Notes under the pieces: model-generated | What the model saw: only the letters and a program-made list of their open reading frames with translations | What the model was told of the DNA's origin: nothing | The model's database searches: none | Assembly (NCBI GenBank): GCA_900239685.1 | Contig: OENT01000067.1 | Coordinates: 1 to 64,000 of the forward strand | Length of the DNA stretch: 64,000 nt | Direction: 5' to 3' | Origin: Rotaria macrura | Taxonomy: Eukaryota; Rotifera; Eurotatoria; Philodinida; Philodinidae | Position numbers and translations under genes: made by a program | Part shown: positions 37,921 to 50,429 of the stretch, one piece after another | How positions within the stretch are numbered: position 1 is the first letter of the stretch | Layout: each line of letters begins with the position of its first letter

Positions 37921-39219
37921 TCAATTTGTTAATTTCATGCTTAGATCTTCAATATCAATCTCTTGTATTTCCTGGTCCGATGATTTTGTTGTTGTTGCCC
38001 ATGCTCCTTGCTTTAAATAGATAGTTCCGAATTTCGTCAGAGCCCGCGATTCGTATCTGCGAAAAGCTTTTATGGGTGCATCTGCTGATACAATTTTACC
38101 GAGTGGTTTAGCACCCATCTGAACAATATTACGATGAATCCCATTCAGTAGAAGTACATCTTGATCAATGATTTTTTTATTTAATTTTTTCGCTAAATAA
38201 TCATAACCAGGTATATATTCGATCCATTTATAGCGTGCGAAGTTACGATAGAATTGTAGCAGAAGACGCATTTTGTTCTCAGCACATGGTAAATTAACAA
38301 AGACTTGTACGAATACTTGTTCTTTCTTGGGCCCATGATGCTCTAATCGATTAAAACATGGTGGTATGAAATGAAAATAACTGTACTCATATGGTGAGCT
38401 TGGCGGAGTCTGTTCATACTTCGTTACTTTGAATGAAGCTGATTCACTATTGGTTGAGAAGTAAATGGATGGTGTTATCGTTTCCGATCGAATACATGAG
38501 GCTCTGGATCGTTTTCCTATAGTGCCATCATGTGTAAAATCAACATGAGCCATGTCAAGTAAATTATCAGCCATTAAGTCATAGGGAATATCAAGATAGC
38601 ATGAATCTTCTGGAGATAATAGATATTGTCCATTTATATTTTGAACATCAGAAAAAAGTTGATGTGGAATCAAATCACTATTCGCCATTTCTCGCTTCCC
38701 TGGCCATATCCAAATAAATCCATACTGTTCATGAACTGGTACTGTTCGAGCACATATCAATGAAGCTGTGTTCGATTTCTTCGATACTGATGGAATGCGA
38801 ACACATTGACCATTAGCACCGTATTGCCATCCATGATAGATGCATTCAAGATTACCGTCTTTCGTTATTTGACCTAAACTAAGTGGAGCTGACCGATGAG
38901 GACAAAGGTCCAATACACATACTACTTGACCGTCGTTGGTTCGATATAAACACATAGGCTCATTGAGTAATTGAAAACCGAAAGGTCGACCTGAACCACT
39001 GTTGACTTCATGTGAAAATGCAACAGGATACCAGTAGAGTGAATGATCTAATGGATCATACGTTGCAGTTATTGAGGACAAAGATTTCAAAGATGGATGC
39101 GTTTGTATGCGAAGACGAGAAGTGTCGCGTTTTTTTACACGATTATATTGACGCAAAACAAGACATGAAAATACACCGATAAAAACAGTTGTTGAAAGAG
39201 AGAGCAACGTAATAAACAT
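37921..39219 (-). CDS. Rieske non-heme iron oxygenase, pheophorbide a oxygenase-like
   Basis: One intronless frame of 432 residues. Residues 3-22 form a membrane anchor. The Rieske [2Fe-2S] site is C106-P-H108 and C126-IY-H129 (CPHRSAPLS ... CIYHGWQYG). The mononuclear iron site is DNLLDMAHVDFTH, with His225 and His230. The wording around both sites (CPHR.APLS.G, HGW.....G.C..IP) matches the pheophorbide a oxygenase / Tic55 / chlorophyllide a oxygenase group of plants, algae and cyanobacteria better than animal Neverland/DAF-36 sterol desaturases. These enzymes insert oxygen into hydrophobic ring substrates using electrons from a reductase. The substrate in an animal is unknown; diet-derived pigments or sterols are guesses. 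TTATTAG lies directly before the ATG, suggesting a leader splice site. The lack of introns and the affinity suggest horizontal acquisition. Confidence 0.85.
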   Translation of the reverse strand: MFITLLSLSTTVFIGVFSCLVLRQYNRVKKRDTSRLRIQTHPSLKSLSSITATYDPLDHSLYWYPVAFSHEVNSGSGRPFGFQLLNEPMCLYRTNDGQVVCVLDLCPHRSAPLSLGQITKDGNLECIYHGWQYGANGQCVRIPSVSKKSNTASLICARTVPVHEQYGFIWIWPGKREMANSDLIPHQLFSDVQNINGQYLLSPEDSCYLDIPYDLMADNLLDMAHVDFTHDGTIGKRSRASCIRSETITPSIYFSTNSESASFKVTKYEQTPPSSPYEYSYFHFIPPCFNRLEHHGPKKEQVFVQVFVNLPCAENKMRLLLQFYRNFARYKWIEYIPGYDYLAKKLNKKIIDQDVLLLNGIHRNIVQMGAKPLGKIVSADAPIKAFRRYESRALTKFGTIYLKQGAWATTTKSSDQEIQEIDIEDLSMKLTN

Positions 39220-41673
39220 CTAATAAATAAATGAATCGATGTTAAAAGAATGGTTATTTCACGTTGAAGCAAGTAACTATTTATATAAGTACAGCAAGAG
39301 GTTATTATATAATCGAAAATACCTGATGTATGTTTTGTAAAGAACGAAAAACTTGTAAATAATTTTGTGAGATTTTCGTAAAGAATGAAAAAAAGTAGAT
39401 CACGCTTATATAACTTTCGAAAAAAAGAAAAGACAACTGAAGACAGTCTCAAATATTTATCTTTCGACTATTTCTAGGCTAGTGATGTTTTTGGTGAGCT
39501 TTCTGTACGATATATATTTATAATAGTATGTTCATAATAGGATCCTCGATCATTAAAACTAGAAATAAATCGTACTACACATAATTTTCAATGATCATAA
39601 ACTTTGAAATCGATTTTTTCTTTTGAGCCCAACAAATCAAAAGATGATTGTATGAGTAAAAAATTATTTTTTGTTTAACATTAACTTCATAATAAAGAAA
39701 TATAATACATGCCTTTCAAAGTTAAGGAATTTTTTTCTAGCCATCAATTAAAATAGAACAATTTTCCTTAATAATCATACATATAGAAAAGGAAGAAATA
39801 TCAAACATAGAAATTACATTATTTTATTCAATAGATGTCTACAAACTGACAATAGAAAGTCTAGATTAACGTATTTTGCCGTAGGCATGTAAATTAATAA
39901 GAAACAAAAGAATTCTATTAAAGACCATCGGCTGTCTTTCGAAATTCGAATTCCTATTATCTTTCGGTTTACTGTGTTCAAAAATGATAAAGTTGAACTT
40001 CTTGTTAAATCTGCTGTATTTGCTATAGTGTGAAACTCAATAAAAGGGCACACGATGAGAACATTCATTAATGAATGGACATCACAATATGTGATGATTA
40101 ATGTTTCGCTTTTGTTCAACGCCCAACGTTTATCAGTCAACATACTAGTTTATCAAGAAATATTTATCACCTGGGTATCAGTGCATATAAATGAAAATAC
40201 GTACATAAGAGTGTAGAGAGAATTGGCACTCAAAATCTTAACTATACTAACTCTAATGAAAAAATCAAGAATTTCTAAATAAAAAAATTCTCTCTGAAAG
40301 ACTTGAAGTTCAAAGAGAAATTGATGTTCAGTACAGTATTTATGATGACGATAGATTGTTTGAAATTCTGACACCTAAAGATGGTTTTGTTGAAAAATTC
40401 TAATATTTTCTCATGATAACTCCCGTATATTTAAATTCTGATAACATACACAGCTTCAGTTCAAAATGTGATAATTCTATTTTTCTGAAGACCAAGATTT
40501 CCCAAAGAATCTCTAAAGAATGGGCATCGAAAAACCTCAACAGCTTGATCAAGTCATAATTTGTATCTAATCGAAAAGTTCTCTCGATAGGGTGTTTGTT
40601 GTAATGATTTTTCATCAGTAATTCTAATTGTATTCATAAGAGAATATTCTAAAGTCAAGAATTCATTCAAATATCTTCATTCGACAAGAATATGTTATTC
40701 ATGATGGCAGTCATACTTCCATGGGATCTATATTGTCTTGCCTACTTTCAATTCAAGTGAATTCAGGCAAGAGAAGTTAAATTTCAAATGGAATGACAAC
40801 GCTCGTTCGAATAACACTCGACATAGTTTTTGAAAAAAGAAAACAGCTATTTGAATGTTTTTCCCAGAAAGAAGATTCGTGGGTAAAAATAACAATGTGA
40901 GCAATAAAATAAAGTAGACAGTCTTAGATACGATACTTGATGTCTGCCTGGTTCTTGATGAATAATTATCTTTCTCATGGAAATAATGAAAACAAACAAA
41001 CATTCTGTATTAAAGATATTTATGAGACAGAGAAAAGTTCTCTAGGGTTAATTTCTTATTTCTTCACTGATTGCATTATATATATGCCAGCATTCGTATG
41101 CATAGATGATGATGTTTGAAACATTGAAAGGACATCTACTTGGGAATCGGTTACGAAAAACACTTTGCTTTAGGAAAACATGAGCATCATTATGGAGGCA
41201 CGAATGGAAAAAAGGAGTCGCTATAAATTCTTTTTAAATAGACATCATAATAGTGAGTTGTAAATCATGTAAAACCAGTCAAGATATCTCTAATTAATAA
41301 CGAACAAGAAACGGTGGCGTAGTAACAGAAGCACGGATGGCTGGTTCTCTTCATTCAGCTAAAAAAAAGACAACTGAACAAGTTCGATGTAAAAAAAACT
41401 AGAAATCTAAAAGAAATAGAAACATTGACCGTGACTTTAATCGATTAAGTTAAAAAAAGTTCTTAGCTCCATTTAAAAGTAGAACAGATAGCATAGGAAG
41501 ACGAGGTACTATTAAATAATACTGAAAAGATAATAAAGTGCACTATTTTTTTCACAAGTGTATCCTCAAGTTACTATGCTGTTCCACTAAATGAAAATAA
41601 AGTTCTGCTTAAAAACCTTGAGCAGCTTTGAAATTTTCTTTTGCTGAAAGTACTTAGCGTTAAAAACACTGAC
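39220..41673. other. Intergenic, possible old gene debris
   Basis: Several minus-strand frames (39814..40143, 40153..40374, 40400..40615, 40728..41003) follow one another. The first reads somewhat like leucine-rich repeats (YCDVHSLMNVLIVCPFIEF), but no full domain, splice chain or start can be shown. Treated as unannotated. Confidence 0.3.
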
Positions 41674-41681
41674 AATGGCAC

Positions 41682-42359
41682 CAGTGTTTCCAATAGCAGG
41701 TGTACCAAGCAGAAGTAAAATGTACAGAACATCTGTTAATTCGGATTTACACTTTCCTCTAAGCACCAAAGTGTACACATTGCCCTTTGCAAAATCTATT
41801 TACACTTTGATTCTAGAACTTAGCCTACTGCATTAGATATTAGACTGTGACCTTTCAATTATTTTTGTTGTTCAAACTCATTTTCTTCTCATATTTTAAA
41901 AAACATTGTGCTAGATTATGAAACAGTATGTCTATTTATCATTTATTCGCATGTGGACACAAAGGGAATGGAATGAGAGGCTTAGTTACATGATTCTTCA
42001 TTTCAATCTCATTTTCACACTGATTGATGTGATTCGCATAGACAACATAGCGTGATGGTGACGGCGCTGTGATTAAAATGAAGAAATACAGTTGGTCGAA
42101 AACTCCGAGAAACCCTTAGCGAAATTTTTTCAGGCTGGCGATCCTTATATCTCTTTCACAGTCTTGCTATCCCTGCTAATTGCTTTCTAAATCTTAGCTT
42201 ATATTCATCACTGTAAAACGAGCAATACTTTTCGTTTTTTAGATCGAAAAATTGGTTTCAGTACGCTTTGGAGCTAAAAACAAAGTGTAAACGTACACTT
42301 TTCTCATACAAGTAAAGTGTACATGTATATTTTGTTTTAGATTTCTACTGGAAACACTG
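41682..42359. mobile_element. Non-autonomous hAT-type transposon, 678 bp
   Basis: It begins CAGTGTTTCC (41682) and ends GGAAACACTG (42359), classical hAT termini. Flanking 8-bp sequences AATGGCAC (41674..41681) and AATGGGAC (42360..42367) are a target duplication with one mismatch. Subterminal motifs such as AAAGTGTAC and TTTACACTTTG recur in inverted orientation on the two sides, as is usual for transposase-binding regions. No transposase frame is present. Confidence 0.85.
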
Positions 42360-42367
42360 AATGGGAC

Positions 42368-43287
42368 CTTAACCTTGACGGCTTTTATATGACTCATCAT
42401 CAGTCACTATTGTGATTTCTATTTGAAAAATTGATAGCCAATCCTTTTTCAATTCGTACCTTCACAATGGTGTCTGTGTGTTTATCGAGTTATACGGATA
42501 GTTAGGTTAATAGCAACGTTCCGAGGAACAAGCAGTGGCAAAAGGCACATAATATGTGGGATTTCTTCGTATTTCTGATAGATTTTCTTCTTAGTACTAG
42601 GTCACTACCTGACTAATAATCGTAAGCGATCATCTCACAGCAGTAGCAAACTTGTTTTTCTTCTATTCCTTTCGAACATTTCGAAGATGTTTGTTTCGAA
42701 ATTTTTATTCTATTGTCGATGGCGATGGTAATTTCAAAAGATGTCTTAAGAAATATTTAGATGTTCAAAGAGAATGATTTTCTCAGGGAAACATTCACTT
42801 GATATCATACTAAAACAAAGAAATATATCTTTGAAGAATGCAGTAGGTGAAACACACACGTTCAGATAAGTGTAGAGAATATGTGAAGCCATCAGTTGGA
42901 ATTTCACCAACGATTAAGTAATAGATTTCTGGTTATTAGAGAAATAAAATGAATTGTGTGTGCGTGGTTGATGCTTATTATAGAAAGAAAAATCGTAAAC
43001 GGCTGATATGCTTGTCGCACGAAATTATCGATGTCTTCCCTTTCCTTTCGCTATAAAAATCAAAGAATATGTTTGAGGTCTGTACCGTATTTTACAAAAT
43101 AACACTAATAAAAGTAAAGTGAAAAGTAATGAAATCTACATGTCAACACGAAGGAGAGAAAAAATCACAGCCCCTTGTGTCAATAAAAAGAAGAAATCAG
43201 GAGAAACTTTGCCAGAGAATACATATATATATATACGTCAACACGAAGTAAAAACATTTAGAATCTATACTGCAAAAAGCTAAAATA
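42368..43287. other. Upstream region of the ADP-ribosyltransferase gene
   Basis: AT-rich, with no recognised gene. It must contain the promoter of the gene starting at 43288, but no specific site can be named. Confidence 0.35.
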
Positions 43288-44316
43288 ATGGCAGCATCGA
43301 ATTTCCGTGAATTATACGTTGCATGTTGTAATGGTGACACAGCTATGGTACAACGATTACTGCCAGGTATTCCATTCAAAGTTTTAAATGCTACAGCATC
43401 AGACGGCAGTACTTGCCTTCATGCTGCTTCTTCTCGTGGTCATAAAGATATTATTAAACTCCTTCTTCAACGTGGAGCAGTTCGCCGTGTACAAGATCGA
43501 AATGGTCGTACACCGTTAGAGGCATCAGGAACAAGTGATGTGGCACAGCTTTTATCTCGTCCATCCGATGCAACCCAACAGCGTTTCAGCAGCAGCCCTG
43601 CTCAACAACCAGAATGGCAATTTGAGGATGATAATGCTGAATACTATTCACGCGCTATTCATTTGGGATGCATGAAAGATCGGGGTATAAAAAAAACTGT
43701 CCAAAAAATTCTTGACAAAGATATTCTAGAAGATGATGGGCAGGGATCAACAGAAGTCGTAAAAAATTTTCTCATAGATGCTATAGAACGAAAGGATCCT
43801 ATACTTTTACTTCGAGCTTATACTGCAGAAAGTCCATTCTATCGACGACTTAATCGTGAAATGGCTACTGGAAATCGTCGAGAAGTATATGAAAAATTAC
43901 GTGGGAAATGGACTGGATATTATACTGGAATTATTGCGAAAAATCCTGCATTCGATCGTTTTCGTTATGCGGGACAAACATATCGAGGAATGAGAATAAC
44001 TAGATCTGATTATGAACAATATAAAGTGGGTACGGCATTAACCAATAAATCATTTCAGTCGACATCGAAATCATGGAAAATTGCCAAAGGCTTTGCTAAT
44101 CCAGCAGAGCCAAAGCCTGGAACAATCCCGGTGGTACTTATTTTTACTATTATCGATAAAAGATCTTCTTTGAGTATTGAAGAAATATCCGAATTCCAAT
44201 ATGAAGAAGAAGTATTAATTCTACCAGGTACTTATTTCATAGTAGCTAATATCAGTGAAGAACAACTGCCGTATGAAATTGAAGTACGACAACTGGAATG
44301 GACCAATGAGTTTTGA
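43288..44316 (+). CDS. Ankyrin-repeat / mono-ADP-ribosyltransferase (R-S-E class)
   Basis: An intronless 342-residue protein. Residues 5-90 form about two to three ankyrin repeats (DGSTCLHAASSRGHKDIIKL, then NGRTPLEAS). Residues 170-340 form an arginine-type ADP-ribosyltransferase fold. The triad is complete: Arg233 in TYRGMRI, the S-T-S motif at 258-260 (SFQSTSKSWKIA) and E306-x-E308 in FQYEEEVLILPG. Such enzymes move ADP-ribose from NAD+ to arginine of target proteins. There is no signal peptide or GPI tail, so it is predicted intracellular, with the ankyrin part probably choosing partners. AATAAA lies near 44481. A predicted ADP-ribosylglycohydrolase that could reverse this mark is encoded 6 kb downstream on the other strand. 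Ankyrin-ART fusions are unusual in vertebrates. Confidence 0.9.
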   Translation: MAASNFRELYVACCNGDTAMVQRLLPGIPFKVLNATASDGSTCLHAASSRGHKDIIKLLLQRGAVRRVQDRNGRTPLEASGTSDVAQLLSRPSDATQQRFSSSPAQQPEWQFEDDNAEYYSRAIHLGCMKDRGIKKTVQKILDKDILEDDGQGSTEVVKNFLIDAIERKDPILLLRAYTAESPFYRRLNREMATGNRREVYEKLRGKWTGYYTGIIAKNPAFDRFRYAGQTYRGMRITRSDYEQYKVGTALTNKSFQSTSKSWKIAKGFANPAEPKPGTIPVVLIFTIIDKRSSLSIEEISEFQYEEEVLILPGTYFIVANISEEQLPYEIEVRQLEWTNEF

Positions 44317-47300
44317 CTGTGGCTGGAACCTACTGTATTTTCATGTATCTATCTTTTTTTATGGATTTGAATAATTGGTTTTTGTCCATCACTTGCAGAA
44401 TGTTTTTCAAAAAAAAGTAAAACATTTATAACAATGAAAATTTACTTTTCAATGATCTTTCATCGATTGAAGCTGGAAAATAAATAAGTATGAAGACAGT
44501 ACACACCCTCGGATAATCAACATGGCTATCGACGCCATTTATCAACTTCACTCAAGTAAGTACATGAATATGCTTTCAACAATATTCCATACAAAGGTAT
44601 AATTTGTAATAAGTTGCCATTAAAAATGAATCATGAGAAAAACAAGTGCGCATTATTTTCTATTGCTTGAATTCATAATTGATCTGTAGAAAAGATAAAT
44701 AGCATAAAATGCTTCGAAACATGTTATTATGAATCGCTCCCTTCAATAGAAGTAAAATACTGAATGAATATGACTTATTTTGGAACTTTGACGTCTAAAA
44801 TTGATGTTTCTTGTAATGTTGTAGAAAGGAATAAAAATCTATACAAAAGAAGAGCAAGAAATTTTTGCTGTATTAAAAAAGAGAAAATTATATATTCGAA
44901 AAGAATTATTTCGCAGTCTAAAATTAAGAGGAAGATAAATGTGCTAGAATTTTCTCCATATGAAAGAAATATTTAATGATGAAGAAGAGATACTGATGAA
45001 AAATATGTAATCAAGCGAAATGAAAGAATGTATACTTACGAAACTGAAGTATGCTATTCGTTTAGCCAAGTACCATTTAATAATGTTGACAGAGCACGGA
45101 AATTCTTACAAGATACATATTCAAAACATCATCCAAATTACATAGAACGTAGGCGGCTTGTTTACTGCAAATGAAACGAGGTCAACTGTTGTCTTCTCTG
45201 TAGAACAAGTATGTATTTCGTTTGTGAAAAATGCGAACAATAAAAACAAGTCAACATTTTTCAAGATGAGAATGAACAAGAAGATGTTTAGCATCATACT
45301 AGGATATCATATGAATACAAGTGCTTATTTACCATTCATGTTCATCGAAGTTTACACCTAAAATTTTTCGATACCATGGAAAAATGATTCTATCTGAGTT
45401 TCATTGACTATGTGGAAAAATATTCAGTGTTTCATTCGTCTTTTCATAGAATAAGTTTAGATTACTACGGCAATGTCTATCAACATCACGGCATTGTAAT
45501 TGAGAACTTCAAGTAAATTGATGAAATGCTGTCGTTTTTTGCATTAGTGATTCAGATAAAAAAAACAGCAACCTTTTTCTTTCCTTTCCTCATATCTTAC
45601 GGGGAAAAAAACGATACTGACTGGTGCCCCATAAAGAATGACACATTCCGTTCTCTGTATAAATGATATTTTCTGTTATTACCGCTTGATTCTTTTTTCA
45701 AGAAATCCCTCGTTCGATTCTCTAAGAAACCTTGTGAAAAGAGTGATTCCAACGGATAACGATGAGATGATATCGGAACCAAATAAAAATGCTTCAAAAT
45801 GACACACGTTCAATGCACTCGCTTTCATCTAAACGATTTTGTACCAATGTTTCAAACCTATACAAAGAGACTATATGGGCGATTTTGAAGACCTCGTAAA
45901 GTTCTGTGGATTCCGACGATACTTTTTCTGATATACTCTGAATCTAAACTCAAATAAAACCTTTTCTTTATTCTCTTGTGTTCACGATTTGATTATCCTC
46001 CATTCCGACTTCTCGGCATTGGAAATTGGTTAACATACATGTTAAATGACACCATATTCGAGTTTATTATTAAGCGGAATGAGAATGTTTTCTTTATGTT
46101 ACTACTACAGCCAGACTTGTATACAGTGTGCCTCTGTAATGCGTGAGGTATTTGACACGATCGATCAATAATTCAAAGGCATTTTTTCTAAAAAGTTGAG
46201 TAGTGAAACCTCGAAACCGTATCTGCATGCCTTGTTTTAAGCACTATTAGAAAGAGTTCATGTAAAATCATAGATACAATTCATTAGAATTGGATTTTTT
46301 ATCTAGTGTTCTAGAAGGTATCAAAGAACTAATTATCTAAAAATACAGAATTGAAAGTGTGTCGTTTTGAAACATTTTAGTTTGAGTCCGATATAATTTC
46401 ATAGTTATCCATTGGAGTTACTTTTTTCCCAAGGTTGTTTAGAGAATTAAAGGAAGATTTTTCAGAAAAAGAAATCAAGTCTTATTGACAGAAAATAAAG
46501 AAAATATCATCTATACACGGAACGGAAGGTGTTATTGTTTATAATGCACCCGGTATTTCTTCTTTATATGGATATATTGATTAACAGATGTTATATATTT
46601 AGTTCAACATGAAAACGAATGCCTCCTACACTTCGGCAGAAAGCAGTCACGCGCTCATTTTTCTAATCTCTTTTACATTTTAAAATAATTTTGATAACAA
46701 TAGATTCTCTTGTGTTTTGCTATTGATCAAGTCGTCCACCGATGAAAAATGTAATGCTCATTTGTAATCGATTGGAAGCTTTTGCGTACATTAATATGTA
46801 ATGATGTTGTAGAAACGTTTTTTATGTATAAATATATTATATCGCTTGAAATAGAATGGGAACACAGTTAGAGTCGTACATATTACTCGTAGAAGACTAA
46901 TTAAAAATATCATTAAAAATAACTACTTTTATATGATACATATAACAGTGATTTTATCTAATTGAGTGGATCAATTGAAATTTATTCATTTGTTAGGGAT
47001 CCATTGAAATCAATTTTAAATCATACAAGTTATCTAATCGATTAAAATTAATTAAAATTGGAAAGATTAAATCAAATGAATCATTTCTTTTAAAGTTAAA
47101 GAGGCTTATAAAATGCAATGAAATCTAACTAGTGCAGTGCTACGTAGATTTAATTTTTTAACAACTCAGCTATTCAACAGTAAACATGTCGCATAGTAAA
47201 TACTTAAAAAATTTTTATCGTAACTTATAAGTTTGACAATACTTTCACTAATTTTTGTTTTTAGTTAGTCAAGTGTACACATTTTTTAAAACATTACAGC

Positions 47301-49067
47301 CTATACTATTATTTTCTAGTAGACAAATATATCGTATGTCAGTCTATTACAATCAACGAGGAAACAATTGATTCAAATCGGCTCTAAATCAGTTTAAAAT
47401 CATTACAAATAAATCTACTGTTAGTCGTTTTCAATGCGTTTCGATCAGTTCGAGGGAATATTTGTGATTCTCGATATTTCTGAATAATATCCAGTGATGT
47501 CTGACCACTTCTATATTATCGCACTCATCCTAATTCAATCAAACGCACAAAACTCACTGAAACTCATAAATCCCTGTTTCCTTCCTTGATTATCATTGTT
47601 GTTCTGCAGATAAAATAATTTTATAATACAGAACGTCCAAATAAAAATTATAATTCTATCTAAACAATCTGTCTGACGATACTATCTATAAACTTTTATT
47701 GACATGATTCAACAAAGCTAGATAATATCTATTCCTATTCGTTGATGGAACAAGGTTTGGGAAAGGATAACAAAACTTCGAATGAATTTAGATGATTATT
47801 TTAGTAATATTTCAATTCTAAAATTAATGTACACCCGGCTGTATTTTATTATTCATTTTTCTGTTTAATATTTGCATACCATCGTAACTATTAGAGAACG
47901 GTCCCATATTTTATGGTATAAAACAGCGAAAACAAATTTTCGTTTTCGTTTGAATTACATGAAAATGAATAAAAATTATACTGCTGTTTTCCATAGATAC
48001 TTCAAGCTGTTTCATTTGCGAGCACTAAGCTAATAGTATACAATTATTATAATATTAATATTATGCATGTATTCATCAGCTTTCTTGTGAAACAATGCTA
48101 ATAAAGAAAATAATTAGCACGATTCTCATTTGGAATGGGCGGAATTGACAAGAGATTAAGTGACTTTTACAAGAAGTTTTCGATTGCTTGAATGAAAGTT
48201 ATACTTAATTCAAAATAAAGCATTACATAAAACAACTGAGAAAGTTAAGAAAAAATTGTGTGTGAGAAAGAAAATTCGAGAACATGTTATTACATGGATG
48301 TTTGTTGAGACATAATAATGGATTATTAGATCGAACGGAAAATCTATATGATACAAGTTATAATTCTTATAGATTGCCAGTAGAAATATTTTCAAACATA
48401 GAAGTCATGATATCTGAATTTCAGATAAATTTGTATTCATTTTACGGAATGATGATCAATAAAAGTTACAGTCATGAAATAAGAAAAGGAATCTCAGTCA
48501 ATGTAATTGAGTGAGACAAAGCTTATGCCCGTACTGAATTATTTGTTATTTAAAATCTTATCTAGATTGATTTCATTTGATGAGAAGACAAAAAACCTGG
48601 TTTTTAGTACATCAATGTGTTATTAATGACTAGGCAGATAAACTATGTTTAGGATATAGCAGCATGACATTTATACGTCACAGAATGCTTCAAACGAATA
48701 TGCTACCAGTTGAAACAAACAAAGGCATAATAGGTAAAAAAATTTCTTTCATCGTCTAGTGTCACTCTATCTAATATTCACTGTGGAATATGTGTAAAAC
48801 TATTAGTGTTGTACATATTGTCCTGTGTATACTAACTTTAAAACTATAACATTTAGCAATCTATGAAAACTGTTACCAGGGCTTTTTTTTGAGCATATAC
48901 ATTGTATTTTCAACTATTGATATGTGCCTCATCTCTATACTATTTGTAGAAGAAATAACTCTAAAAGTCAAGAAAACGGACATTCAGTTCGAGTTGCATA
49001 GCTCTCAGACACCAAAACATACTGAATAATTGACGTTTTACGAAACAAATGCTGTGATTCTATAGTA
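44317..49067. other. 4.7-kb region with coding debris
   Basis: Mostly AT-rich spacer. Between about 44830 and 45330, and again at 46430..46600, short stretches read like protein in changing frames. Examples are TKEEQEIFAVLKKRK, YSFSQVPFNNVDRARKFLQD and a CxxC..CxxC pair near 45190. They are broken by stops and were not identified, so this is probably an old pseudogene. No intact gene found. Confidence 0.3.
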
Positions 49068-49967
49068 CAGTAGCGGACAAAAGTCTCCACCCACCTGTAA
49101 CTTTATCAGATGCTTTGATGAACTGACAATTGTTTCACTGCTAAGAAGCTCACATCAAACGCTGATCATGAGCACGATTTAAAATTAGACAGACTTTCAA
49201 CAACGTGAGAAAATCAAATTATTCATATTATCGAATTTCATGAATGTATCGGATCACTATTTTCTTTTCTTCTTCTCAAGACCAGAACGTCAACACCGAT
49301 CGCTGAATTTTCTTCGCGGTTGTATACCAAGAGAGAAGAAATAATTCTACAAATTTCGATATCTGATTCAAAAAGTAAGCTGTTCAGATAGGGGTGCGGT
49401 AATCTATAATCGGTGACCAATAGCATGAGCAATATTTGTGCATTGCATATTTCAAAATGACTACCGGCTTATCTAGACATTTAAATTTTTGAATCATATA
49501 TTAAAAGATATCGAATTGTCTCTGCTCCCTACTAACACAACCGTAAGGATAATCTAGCGATGGACGGCGGCACTCTGCTCTTAAAAAGACAAAAACCCAA
49601 GCATCACATTTTTAGAAAATCGACACAATATATCATCAATAATTGGAATTCTTACGTTATTGAGAGTCAATCTAATTTCATGCTCTGTCGCTGATCAAGG
49701 TAGGGCGCGTGCATCTATGCAATGGAAAAATTACCAATTTATAAGTGCATTTGACAAAGTTATAAAAAGGGGGGGGGGGGAATATTTTCTCCAGCATTTT
49801 CTGCATTTTCTTAATAATCGGATTTCTCGAGCTAGTAGAAGTCTGCCGAATTTTAAATGGTGCTCATGATCAGGGTTTAATGTGAGCTTCTTAGCAGTGA
49901 AACAATTGCCAGTTCATCAAAGCATCTAATAAAGTTATAGGTGGGTGGAGACTTTTGTTCGCTACTG
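49068..49967. mobile_element. Tc1/mariner-type non-autonomous transposon, 900 bp
   Basis: Long terminal inverted repeats, beginning CAGTAGCGGACAAAAGTCTCC on the left and CAGTAGCGAACAAAAGTCTCC on the right, extend about 110 bp at high identity and about 160 bp with more drift. The element is bounded by TA on each side (49066..49067 and 49968..49969), the target duplication of this superfamily. The middle has a run of 12 G (about 49769..49780) and no transposase frame. Good arm identity suggests moderate age. Confidence 0.9.
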
Positions 49968-50429
49968 TATTTGGTTGTTTAAAAGTTAAGGCACACGTTT
50001 GGTATAAGTAATATGAAGCCTGATATTTATAGAATAAGTAAACTACATCAAATTACGCAGTGAGTATCGATCTGTGACACATCAGTGAAATCGAAAACGT
50101 TCAAGTTTTGATCTTTCGTTACTAAAGTTCGAGTTCAAGTTTCTTTATATCTTCAATACCAGCAAGAATTCGTTTTTGATGTTTTCCGTCATCGACACCG
50201 TTCAGAATGAGCCAATTTTTGTTTATATGATAGCGAAGATACAGCCCATCAACATTGTTTATTCGAAAGATATTCTCGTAACGTCTATATGCAGGACCCA
50301 AATTTTTAATCCATGCACAAACAGCATCGCACGATTCATAATCTTTGAAAAAGAAAGGTTTTACGATTGGAGATAGTAATAGAACACAATTATCAATATA
50401 CTCTTCAAAACTTTTACTTTTTCATTCAC

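Noticed and set aside
39814-41003. Chain of minus-strand frames, weakly leucine-rich
   Set aside because: Suggestive of an F-box/LRR relic, but no complete repeat, start or splice sites could be shown.
48284-48514. 76-residue plus-strand frame
   Set aside because: No motif, no neighbours, composition like the surrounding DNA.
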